Below, one piece after another: positions 21,225-33,200 of a stretch of 64,000 nucleotides of DNA. Origin of the DNA: Triglochin maritima (lineage: Eukaryota > Streptophyta > Magnoliopsida > Alismatales > Juncaginaceae); assembly GCA_963682175.1 (NCBI GenBank), contig OY821775.1, forward strand, positions 2,976,001 to 3,040,000, written 5' to 3'. Numbering within the stretch: the first letter of the stretch is position 1; each line of letters starts with the position of its first letter. Under the pieces are notes generated by a model. That model was not told the DNA's origin, did no database searches, and saw only the letters and a program-made list of their open reading frames with translations. The position numbers were made by a program, and so were the translations under genes.

Positions 21225-22740
21225 TTTCATAAGCAATGTCACGAATTAACGTAAACGAGTTGAGTCCAACTAAACTTCAAGTTTTGCGTATTATTATATA
21301 TTAGGATAATTTGGTAAGGTGCACCTCAAAAGTTGCTTAATTGACGATATGCACCCGAATTTTTACTATTGTCGGATGTACACTTGTAAACCAAACATAT
21401 TTGCTCATATACACCTCTGTCGTTAGTGGGGATCACCCCGTGACCGTTGGACAATTTACAAATTAAACCTCATAAAATATAAATATCTTTAATATTAAAA
21501 ACAAAAAAAAAACAAAAATCAGAAAACATAAAAAACCACAACGTCCTTCTTTCTTCCCCAAACTCTCTCTCTCTCTATACTCCTTCCTCAACCACCACCT
21601 CATGCCTCGCCCCTCACCTAGCCTTCCTCTCCCTACTCGTCCCTCTCATCTTCCTCCTCCGTCACCTCAATCGCTTCCCTTACGCTCACCTCCTCCTCCT
21701 TCTCTCCCTCTCCGCTGCCATCGGGCTCCAACCATGTTGATCTGTGGATGGTTGGTGGGTGGTTGGGGTCATCAAGGTCGAGTCGGATTGGTTGTGGAGT
21801 TGCATTACTATACTATGGTTTCCCATCACGTCGTGCGAGGCTATCCGTCAAGGATCAAACGGTTTCTTCGTCGTGTTCGCAGTCGTTTGCAGGCTGAATG
21901 TCGTCGAGCAAAGACAGATTGAGTTTGTCAGAGGGAATTGGGGTTGATTGTCTTTGGTTGATTAGTTGATTCTTCAACTTTAACAAGTTGATTGTTCGTC
22001 GTCGTGTTCACAAATGGTGATAGGCTGAATGTCGTCGAGAGGAGGTGATCGGCTTGGGGTTGATTAGTTCGTGTGATTTGTTTCTTATGATCTATAGAAA
22101 TATAGATTTTCATTCTTTGGTTTGTTGTTTGGATTTTGATTTGGTTGGTTGTGGAATGGATGAATGGGTTGATTGTTTAATGTGATTTCAATTTGGATGA
22201 ATGAATTGGACATTTGTTTACTGTGAATTCCAATTAAAAGGCCAATAAAGACGAATGAGAGAGAGTAGAGAGAGAAAGTGATGTTGGAGGAAGAAAAAAG
22301 AGAGAATTTGGGGGAGAAGGAGATGACTTGTGGTCACGAGGGTTGTGGTTTTTATGTTTTCAACTTTATTTTTTTTGTTTTTAATATTAAGGATATTTGT
22401 ATTTTATAAGGTTTAATTTGTAAATTGTCTAACGAAATTAGATGGAAACGGTGACAGAATTGACTCCACTAACGGCAGAGGTGCATATGAGTAAATATGT
22501 TTGATTTACAGGTGCATGTCCGGCAATAACAAAACCTGGGTGCATATCGTCAATTAGGCAACCTGGGAGGTGCATCTTAGCAAATTACCCTATATATTAT
22601 TTCTAAATATCAAAAAATAAATACAAATTGAATAATAAAAATCTCAAGTTGAACCATTTAAGTCGGGCTCAAGTTATTTCGAGTTCAAGTCGACTCATTT
22701 GCCAATCCAAGTTGGAGGATTTCTAATTTTTACTTAGTTT
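21225..22740. mobile_element. hAT-like MITE split by a MULE
   Basis: Left part at about 21245-21294 (GTAAACGAGTTGAGTCCAAC) and right part at about 22600-22735, which reads on the other strand GGCAAATGAGTCGACTTGAA, form an inverted pair. They are separated by the MULE at 21304-22590. The outer edges are approximate and no target duplication was resolved. Confidence 0.45.
21304..22590. mobile_element. MULE-like element with long TIRs and 9-bp target duplication
   Basis: TATATATTA lies at 21295-21303 and 22591-22599. The ends GGATAATTTGGTAAGGTGCA and (opposite strand) GGGTAATTTGCTAAGATGCA begin an inverted repeat of at least 200 bp that includes TTAATTGACGATATGCACCC on both arms and continues to a CT-rich patch (21560) facing a GA-rich patch (22255-22320). 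The core (21600-21930) is GC-richer and gives Pro/Ser-rich frames, possibly captured host 5' UTR sequence. No transposase is present, so it is non-autonomous. Confidence 0.8.
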
Positions 22741-22989
22741 CTTTATTTTTCAAGCGAGATCTAAATCCAACATTTATGGAGTTGAGTTTAGAATCAGAAT
22801 TAGAGTGCAACATGAAGTGAAGTGGTGTTAGTAGCAGCAGAAAATAATAAGTAATAATAATATTACTACGAGGATGTAAATGTAATTTTACCATGAAAAG
22901 CAAGTAAGGGTAATATCGTCAATTCCTCCATTTTCATTTTTCAACCCCACCACTTTCCTCATGGACTATTTCCTTTAGTCGTTTCTCAC

Positions 22990-24284
22990 TCCTCACTCTT
23001 CCCCACCTTTTGTCCTTTATAACACAAAAACAGCTACTCCGGAACCACTTCTCTTCCCCCAATGCCGTCCCTCCCACTCCCCCCGAAACCCTAGAAACCC
23101 CGAAATCCTCTCCCCCACCTCCGAACCCGTCCCCACTTGCACCGGCGACTAGATTGACGTCAATATCGCCCGCATTGGCCCCTGGTTGCGGTGGAGAGTG
23201 GAATCTACGGTTTCGGTGGGTTATTTGTTTATCGTCTTGCTTTGGAAGGCGTGGGGTTTTGGAGAGTGCGTGTTGATTGCTTGTCTTCTTCGGTGTTTGC
23301 TTTTTTTGGATTTTTTTGGGAAGTGTGGGTGTTTGAATGGAGGAAGTGAAGGCTATGGTCTGGTGGATTTGAATTTTTTTAATGTTTATTTTTGTAATTC
23401 TAGTTCACGTTTTGTTTGTGTTTTTGCTGGAAAAAGTGGTTCGTTTTTGGTTTAAGTGCGTAACTGAAGTTGCGTTTAGCTTGTATTTGTTAGTTTGAAA
23501 TTCTGCTTTGACGGAGGAGGTGAAGACTACAGTTTGGTGAAATCGACTTATTTATTTCTTGTTGTTCAAAAATTATAGTTAAAGTTTATTTGTGTTTTTG
23601 CTGGAAAAAGTTTTTTTTTGGTTAAAGTCTGTTTTGAACGATGTAATAGACGATCTGAAGCTACATTGGTGTTGTATTCGTTGGTTGAGAACTTTGTTTT
23701 CTGTAATTCTGTTTGTTCTGTTTATTTGGAGGTTCTGTTTGTTTGATTTGGGGCTTTGCTGTGAAAGTGTTTTCTTTGGGGAATATGTCATGTGGTGGTT
23801 TGGCGTTTCCAGTGTTGTTTGCTGTTTCGGTGCTCTGTGTTTGTAGTGAAGTGGTTCAGTGAGTGGAACCTACGGTTTCCCAATTAATTAGTTGTTTTAT
23901 CCTTTTGTTTTCTCTTTCTTTCTTTCTGGATTTTAATTGTTTTATGGGTGTTTATTGGAGTCTGTGTTGTTTAAACCTTGCTTGTTTTAGAGGATATGAT
24001 TGAAAACAGTGAATTGTTCCCGAGTTATATTTTCCGCGGTATTTAGCTCTGTTGTCTGCGTTTGTTTTGGGTTTCTGCTTGCCACTTTGCCTTATGTGTT
24101 TCAGCATTGTTTTCTGAAATAAGTAACTTTTGGGAGTGTGGTGGTTTAAGCATGTTACCTTTGTTTGTGTTTTGTCACTTGTAGTGAAGGGGTTGAATAC
24201 TTTGAAGTTGTCAAGTGACTTGTGGTTTGGGATGAAGTAAAGCTTCCTGTTTGCTGTCGTGTAAAGCTACGATTTTGTCTGATA
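22990..24284 (+). promoter_or_regulatory. AIR9 5' leader with probable leader intron
   Basis: A pyrimidine-rich start near 22990-23100 (including GAAACCCTAGAAACCCC) is followed by a donor-like TTTCG|GTGGGT at 23216 and a T-rich stretch of about 1 kb ending in CACTTGTAG at 24184, giving a leader intron before the ATG at 24285. The 23010-23276 frame would be in this leader and is not thought to be a protein. Splice choice is inferred; a similar TTTGTAGTGAAG occurs near 23840. Confidence 0.5.
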
Positions 24285-27200
24285 ATGGAGACAATTCCCA
24301 CACACCCCAGTGGAAACCCTGATTTTTTGGCGTCTCCCGGGAAGCACTCTGTTAATCCTTCAGTTGAGATCCCCACAAAATCTTCGAAGACTTCAGATTC
24401 GAATGGGGTTGGGCGGGCAACCAGGGCTTCTTCAGAGGGCACCAAGGCGTCAAATACGAGTTCTGGCAGGTTTAAGTCTAGTGTAACCAAGCCTGCTGTT
24501 GGTTCGGATGCAATGACCAAGAGAAGGAATAGCACAGGAGGTCTGTCACAGAAGCTCACGATTTCCGCACAGAAACGACTTGAGACCACCAGTTCGTTTG
24601 GTGGAAGGAAGGTTGTTGCTCCTGTTGTTGAGCCTGGAAAGAGGAGTGGCCTTGAAAGCAGACGAACCTTGTCTACTAGCACAAAATCATCAGTAGATGA
24701 GGCAAAAGATCGATTGTCGCGCTCATCATCGAGGTTGGACAGTAAAATGGGTTCTGAACGAAAACTCCCTGTCAAATCATCCCTTACCAGTTCCGTCTCA
24801 AAAAAGTTTTCTATGTCACCTTCTAGTAGCAATGGACGTAGCACTTCTAGAATGACAACCACAAACATTTCTTCACCATCAACTCACTCACCTTCAGTTA
24901 CAAGCAGCTTGAAGATGAGATCACTTTCCTCTTCGGGGGGAAAAGGTTCTGGTCCACTGGGACGGGGGAAGGTATCAACTCCAGATAGTCGTGATTCTCG
25001 ATTAATCATGCTCCCACAAATTGAAGTTAAAGCTGGTGATGATCTGGTAAGTTTGGTGGGCTATTTTGTTTTTGAATGTTATACTTGTTGTGCACTTCAC
25101 ATCAAGTAAATAAAGAATCGATCAGGTTGTGGGCTCATTGGTTTTATGTTTTCCATCTTTTGTAAGAGGATGATTCTTGATTTACCAATTTACCGTGCAA
25201 AGTAAGTTGATTATAATTTGCATTCTACATTTTTTTTATTTACTAGTGCAAACATGTGACTGTGGTTGACTACCATTGAGAATTACATTACATAGTTATT
25301 CAAATGTTCACCCACATTTTGACCGCAATAACTTCCTGTACATACTTGTATATCATATCTTTTCATCGTAATTGATATTATACTTTTTTGGGACAGAGAA
25401 TGGATCTAAGAGGCCATAGGGTTCACAGTTTAACTGCCAGGGGTCTCAATTTGTCACCAAATTTAGAGGTAACTTGGTTACATTTGGTGTCTTTGTAATT
25501 ATACTGGTTCATTTGTTAAGTGTTGTAACCTGATTTCCCAGATGTTGAAGTTGCGGATTTTCCAATTCTTTATTCTATGAACGAAGATTTAAAAAGCTGT
25601 TTCCTACTGATTGCAACTTGCCAATGAATTACCATTGATATTAATAATTTTAGAAAGTGAAATTCACTTGTATAATTAGGTGAATGGAGCCAAGACATTA
25701 TCGTGTTTGTGCACCTAGAAACAGAGAGAAAAGAAAATAGGTTTCCTTTGACCATAACTTTTCCTGGTGTTTGTGTCAGTCTTGGAAAAAAAATCCCTCT
25801 GTTTTCCTTTACCATCCAAAATGTACTGAAATATTTTCCTTCAATTTCTCATACCCCCACAGGAAACCAACGTAAAGTGTAGGAAAGTTGTAAAAAAATG
25901 TACATGTCTATCAAACTTATTTAATAATTATTTTTATTACATAAAAACTTAACTACAAAAACATTAAAATCATATTTTTAAAATTAATTTATCTTTAAAA
26001 AATCATGACAATATGTTACAAAATTATATCATAAACTAGATAATAAATATTAAGAATACATCTCGAACTTCATATTGTCTTGTTAAAATAAAATTCTAAA
26101 ATATATAATTTTACTCTTCAACAAGATATTTATATATATATAATATAATTCACGCATCACATTTTTTAGTTAAATTAAACTAAAATGTGCAATGCCTATT
26201 TAAATCTTAATGTACAACATACTCTTCACAATAGAATTATACATTTATATATACAAATATTTATAGATAATATCAATTTCTGAAAATGATAGTTAATGAA
26301 TTCAGTTTTTTTTATATTTTCCAGTGGATTCCAGTAGTTTGCACAAAAACAGAATATTGATCAAAGGGAAAACTAATATCCTCTGATTTGTATTTTACGT
26401 TGTTTTTCCTTTTACCACAGAATCTATTTTCCAATGGTTTCCTGTGCACAAACATCCCCTAAATGGTTGTTGAAGGCAATAATAAGTGTTACAGAGCCAA
26501 TAATAAGAAAATGAGCCAGACATGTGTTATGCCACAAAAGACATGCAAGTTAAGGATCTGAGGTAGATCAAAAAAAAGTTAAGGATCTGAAGTTGGATCA
26601 TTTGGGATCGTGGAAGACCTTGAGTTAAAAATGGAGTAAATTGTTTGTTCCAAAAAAGAAGTTGCTAACCTCGAAATAAGAAAGTTTGAAGAATGGTCAT
26701 AGATGAAATTTGCAGCAAACTAGGAGTTCAAAACTTTTCTGAAGAAACACGTAGAGTTGGCTAGGGAATCATGTTTTGCAGTTCAAGGGCAGTTGATGAT
26801 CTGGGAATATATTATGGTGAATCACATGTAAAATATTTGATTGATTGCATGCCCTTTCTTGTCTTCTTGAAATAGACTGGAGAAGAGATGTAGCTGGCTG
26901 AGGATGCAGTTTACTCTGTAAACCGACGTAGTCTATGTTGTACATTGCCTTGTTATCCTTAACGTAATCAGCAAGCTTGTGCCTAGAAGGCTAGGTTTTG
27001 TGGACAACATTGAAAAAACTACCAAAGAAACAAAATTTCGTGTGCTTGATTGACCTCGTTTAGAGTCCGCAGCCCTTAACATTTTTTCCACAATAATATC
27101 CAGTGAACTATGTTCCGGCATATTTTTTTGGTATTCTGAGCAGAAATGAGGTCATGCATCATTAGGAAAAGAAATTTCATGAAATTCCTTTAGGATGGAG

Positions 27201-30200
27201 TTCTTTACTTGGCATTTCACTAGATAACTAACCACCCTTGTTTTGCTAGCTTTTAACTCCGTCACCACCAGCTCATCACTATGTTAAAAGGCAGTATAGG
27301 CTATAGCACAATTAGCAAACTGGTTTTGTTGAACCCTAAATAATTCATCCCTGGGGCTTAACCTGGGTTGTTTGATAATGTCCCTCCCAGACATCTCACT
27401 AAAATGCAATGCTGTTATTTATGTTTCTGTTAGATATTTTTGTTTAATATGGAAATGAGTAAAATTATATTTTCGTAATTTTGAATATTAGTTGAGTTGG
27501 TCTTTGTTAATTCACTGTTTTTAAATTACTTGTATGCTGCAGTTTTTGTACCTGAGAGATAACCTTTTGTCATCCTTGGAAGGAATCGAGACACTGAAAC
27601 GAGTCAAAGTATGATTTTCTTTTGTGTTCTCTAATTTTCTGCTTCGTGATTCACTTTATGGTGCCCAAGGTGCCAAATGTTCTCACAGATTTTCTGGTGC
27701 AACTTATTAATCATCCATTTGAATATCCTTTTTATCTGCAGGTGCTTGATTTGAGCTTCAATGATTTCAAAGGGCCTGGTTTTGAACCTCTTGAAAACTG
27801 CAAATCTCTCCAGGTTTACATTTTTGAAAACTTACCCTTTTACACAATAATCAACGAGGTCCTGAATTTTTCTGTTTGTATTTATTTTCCAGCAATTATA
27901 CTTAGCTGGAAATCATATCACATCGTTGGCAAGCCTCCCTGAGCTACCTAATCTGGAGGTGTGTTGTAACCAACCTCAGCTTCAGATGCGATTGCTTGTT
28001 TCCTTCTAATGCAAAACACTTATCGTTGTTTCAACTTTCAATCTATGCTCTTATTGAATGGATTTTGGTTCTTCTAACACGATTTCCCCTCCCTCAGTTT
28101 CTGTCGGTAGCTCAGAATAGGTTGAAATCTCTACGCATGGCAAGTCAACCCCGACTGCAGGTTAGTTGTGGGAGTCAAATACCTGTGTGATTTTTTACTG
28201 TATCAATTTATGTTGATATTTTTTTCGCATGCAGGTGCTAGCTGCCAGCAAAAACAGAATATATACTTTAAAGGGTTTCCCACATTTTCCTGTTCTCGAG
28301 GTTGTCCATTTCTATATTTGTTTGCATATCATTTTGCTGTTATATTAACCTATATGATTTTCTTGCGGTTCATAAAGAGTTTACTTGTGAAACTTTTATC
28401 GATGATGTGACCTGTATGCTAGGAACTATGAAATTCTAATGACCTTGTCCACTTCATTGTATAAGTATAAATAGAGATGGATCATGTAATGTTTCTTTCT
28501 AGAAGTAGCTTATGAAGTAGGGTGTAGTAGTGATTGTTAATGTACATTGCATTTGCATGATTGCCATTGCAGCATTTGCGTGTAGAGGAAAATCCAATTC
28601 TAGACATGCCTCACATTGAAGCTGCTTCTATACTTCTAGTTGGTCCCACGCTGAAAAAGTTCAATGACAGAGGTAAAGTCTAATTTCTGAAATATTGTAA
28701 AGAGTTATATAATATTCAGATTGCCAGGATACCCTATTCAGTGGATTTTCGGTCAATGGAATTTGCTTTTCCTCAATTTTATTTATGCATTCTTACTTTA
28801 AAAGTTTAATCGAATTTATGTTCATTATTTGGAGATAACTTTTTATAGCAATTGTTTGTATTTGATTTTCCCCCTCCATCCAATGTTTTTATTATCGTTG
28901 TTATGGTTCATCCCATTTATTATTGTATTTAATTAATGTGTCATCAAAATCTGCTTCTAACTTCTAACTTCTAAGCAATAAGTAATTAATGTACATTACA
29001 TATGCATGACATTTACTGAACGAGCAATTATTTTTGTTGTCTTAGTAAGTGTTTGTTAAACAACAGGTGGGGAACTACACTGGTAATGTGTCTGACATCT
29101 TTCTAGCACCTTATATATAACCGATCTGTTAAGTGGGTAATCAGAAACATTTGTTGGGAATTTTACTTTGTGTCTCATATAGTTTTATAGTTTTTATCTG
29201 GGCCATAACTCTGCTAATTGAAGGAAAATACTTAAGTACATACATCATGGATTCATGGTACTTTATACTTGTTAATCTTATCATATTTTGTAGATCTTTC
29301 TCCTCAAGAATTAGAATGTGCAGCACAGTATCCTGCACATACGGCCCTATGCATCAGGGATGGTTGGGAATTCTGCCAACCTGATCTTGCTTCTGGTAAA
29401 CATCTCTTTCTTTAATCTATAACTTGTATTCACACATAAATTTCTTCTTATAATGTGTTCTTGTCTTAGTCTACAATGCAAAAGTATTGCATAAGAGAAT
29501 ACTGTACTCCATCCATCTATGCCTCAACAACTCATCGTGAAGCACTATCTCATCTGAAAATTTCCTCTCACACAAATATATATATATATATATATATAAT
29601 ATTCTTTTTACATGCTTTAATTTCCTAGATATTTTCCCATTGAGAATGAGATAAATTTACCCACTGATTTTGTAATCATTCTTAAATAACTCATGTTAGA
29701 TAACAACATTGTAATTCCTATAGCTTATAATATCAAAATGCTATTCCAATTCTTGAAAATTTCACGTTTGCAAGAAGTTCACAATTGCTTCAATTTAGAA
29801 AACATTAAGTGAATCAATTTCACTGTTCTTTAATGTTGATAAATGGTTTTGAATTCATACTTGGTTCTTTCTTTGAAGTTTTGAATATATTTTTCCAGGC
29901 TAAGAAAGTTTGTAGTGGATCTGAACCGTTAAGCCGTCTAAAATTTATTGTTTCTGATGGAAAACCTATATATACTTTTGACGATGAGTTTAGCGTAGTC
30001 AATATGAAAAGAGAAAGTGCACGAAGAATTCTGGCCTGACTAGTAACATATACATTTAAGTGGCAAGTTTCTTCATTTTTACACATGATTGTCAATTGTC
30101 ATAAATTGGAAAAAAATGTATTTCTTCTTCCTTTTTTGTTTGTTACTCACCTGCAAAACCTGTACAACAATATTTCTTTCGACAGAATCAACCTTCTCTT

Positions 30201-33200
30201 TTCTCCTCGAACGCTGGAAGGACCATTTACCCCCAGGCTTCATACTCAAGGAAGCTTCAGTTGATAAACCATTTGAGGGAGATGCTTGCTACTCTCACTT
30301 TGTTTTTTCCAGTGATGGTGGCCAAAATAATGAGTCAGAGTTGACGCTTAGATATCAATGGTTTATAGGGGATAAAATTTCAACACAGTTTTCCTCAATC
30401 CGTGATGCTACCTCAGAGGTAATTTGTATCATCTTGACATTCATAATGTGTTGTGGTTATTATCATAGCATTACATGTATCTTATCAAATTGCCTGTTTG
30501 ATAACAAGGTTTACTGGCCCAAACATGAGGATGTTGGCAAGTTTTTAAAGGTAGAGTGCACTCCAATATTTGAAGGAATGGCGTATCCTTCCATTTTTGC
30601 TGTCTCTGCTGTAGTGTGCCGAGGTTTGTCCTCTTCGTTACATACACGTCTCAAAACTTTCAGTAATGTTCTTTTTTTTGCATATATGTGTTTTTTAACC
30701 TCAATATTAGTTAGTGGTAAAAAAAACCCATGATATTTTCTTTGAAAAATGTGGTTGATTTTTACTGGTCCTAAATGGTTGGACGGTTGTGATTGCATGG
30801 CTCTTAAGAACGGATGAAAGAGATTCTTTTAAGGACTAGGAAAAAGAATAATAGATATGGTTAACTACGTGGCACTATAGAACTTCTATTGATTTGGGAA
30901 GAGGAAAAATTTCTAGCACAATATTAAACATGAGCTACTTGTTAAATATGATATCTTGAATTCGACTTATAATTTCTAACTAAGCTAGTAACCTCTGCTG
31001 CCACTTAGTTGAGGCATCCCCTGGCTATCAACACACATTACTGTTCCAAATTCCTAAGCTATTGCACATCTTATGCAATAGGTCGTGGTGACATGGCGTG
31101 CAACTCTTTTACAATGACAAGATTTTACTTGCTCTCAAAATTTTCCATTTGTCCTTCCTTGTGCCCATTAATCCCTTTCTCTTTCTTTTAGATGTCTAAT
31201 ATCTTCTTTGACTATCCTCTACCTTAGTAATATTTTTTTTTGATTGGTACCTTCGTGATACTCATAATATGTAAATCACAATGTTGATACTATTTTATCT
31301 CAAGGATTTAGACCTTGATACATTCCTAATTATTTTATTTGAGAGCATGCATAATTCAATACCCGCTGTATACACTATTGTTTGCTAGAAGTGTCCCATG
31401 CCTTAACCGCTAAAAATAATGTTATGAAATATTATCAATCTCCATAGAGATTCGATCATACACTTATAGATAGCGACATGGTTTACAAAAGCATCTTGTT
31501 GTGAGCATATTTAGTAATTTGGTATATAATTTTTTATATTGTTGCTCGTTTTTTTTCTTTTTGTATTTTCAATTCAATTTGTGATGTCACACACAGGTAC
31601 TGGCTGTCCAAAAATTCTTAATCTCGAGGTGGATGGCATACTTGTGGAGGGAAATGTGATCAAGGGCTGTGCTAAAGTTGCATGGTGTGGTGGGACTCCA
31701 GGAAAAGGTGTATCGAGGTAGTATTTTTTTTTTTTGTTTGACACTTAGACAGTTTTTATTTTGTTCTTCATTTTTCAAGTATAATTTTGTTGAGTCAAAA
31801 TCTCTTTTCTCCCTCAGCTGGTTAAGAAGAAAATGGAACAGTAGCTCTGAGGTTATTGCAGGGGCCGATGATCAAGAATACAGGTTAACAATTGATGACA
31901 TTGGTTCTAGTTTGGTTTACATGTACACTGCAGTAACTGAAGAAGGTGTTAAAGGGGAGCCTCAGTATGCTATGACTGATTTTGTAAGGCCAGGTAAGCA
32001 CTGGCTAGTGATAGTGACATAACATATTTAACTGTTATCTTAGTTCATTTTTTTAATCTAAAAAAAGTTCGTCGAAGTATTTTTCTAAAAATATGTAAGA
32101 CAAACTGCATCTTAGACTTACCCAAACTAAATGTATGCACAGTTGTCTCTTAATGCATCATTTACCATTTTACCATTTTGAAAGATGCATATTTGACTAA
32201 GCAAACTAACTAGGGTTGATCTACACCGTTTTATTTCAATTGCATTTAACCTTCAGATTCCAACTGTTACTACCAAACCTCCCCATTCGCTCAAATATTT
32301 TTCAAGGTCCTTCACATTCAAACCTTAAGTTACGAAACCAGAGCCGACATTCTTAGTTGGGAATGTTGAGCCAAAACTAGAAACTTTATATCATCTTTGT
32401 AACTGTATATCATCTTTGTTGCACTTTGCACAAGAGATATGTGTAAGTAACCAAGTGGATGCACCAAATTGGGCATCTGAACATGTAAGTGACTAACCAC
32501 GTGTCGAAGATTTGGAGTTGGCTACTTCATGTTTTCTTGAGCAATTTTTAAATTTACTAAATTTATTTCCTGTCGAAAATTGCCTTGATTTTTTAGCTAT
32601 ATTCTTTGTGATTGGTGGTCAGTTGTGCAATATATATAGATGAAACCTTTCTTTAAAGTTTCAACCTAGTATATAAAAATGTTAGCATGCATTGGTTTAA
32701 TATTCAGTTTACTCTTTTGCAGCTTCACCAGCAGTTCACAATGTGAAAATTATTGGGGATGCTGTTGAAGGGAATGCAATCAGAGGAATTGGGGAGTACT
32801 TTGGGGGAAAAGAAGGTCCAAGCAAGTTTGAGTGGTCCCGTCAGAACAGGGAAACAGGGTATGACTCATTTGTCTTCCAGAACTATCGTATTCAACCAAA
32901 ATTAAATTGCTCTATCCCAAGTGTCAGGCTTATATTGATCCAAGCCTAGCGTACAAAGCGACACAACACAACAATTGCACCTTTTTATTTTTTTGAAAAT
33001 TTTCAAATGAAAAAATTCTATAAAAATAAGGAATAATAAGGAAGAATTGAAGGATTCTTATATGTACTTAAAATATACCATCTAGGTTTCAGATTGCCAT
33101 TGACACCAAAATATATGCTATTTTATTATGTTAAAAATAAAATACTCATTACAATATAAAAATAAGGAATAATGAAGAAGAAATGAAGGATACTTATATG

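Noticed and set aside
21602..21947. Pro-rich and Trp-rich frames
   Set aside because: They are inside the non-autonomous MULE and look like captured or random GC-rich sequence, not a gene.
23010..23276. 88-residue frame before AIR9
   Set aside because: Pro/Ser-rich and placed in the expected leader; at most an upstream ORF.
24155..24868. Long minus-strand frame (237 residues) opposite AIR9 exon 1
   Set aside because: It mirrors the Ser/Lys-rich AIR9 exon, whose sense frame matches AIR9; no domain is seen in the antisense frame.
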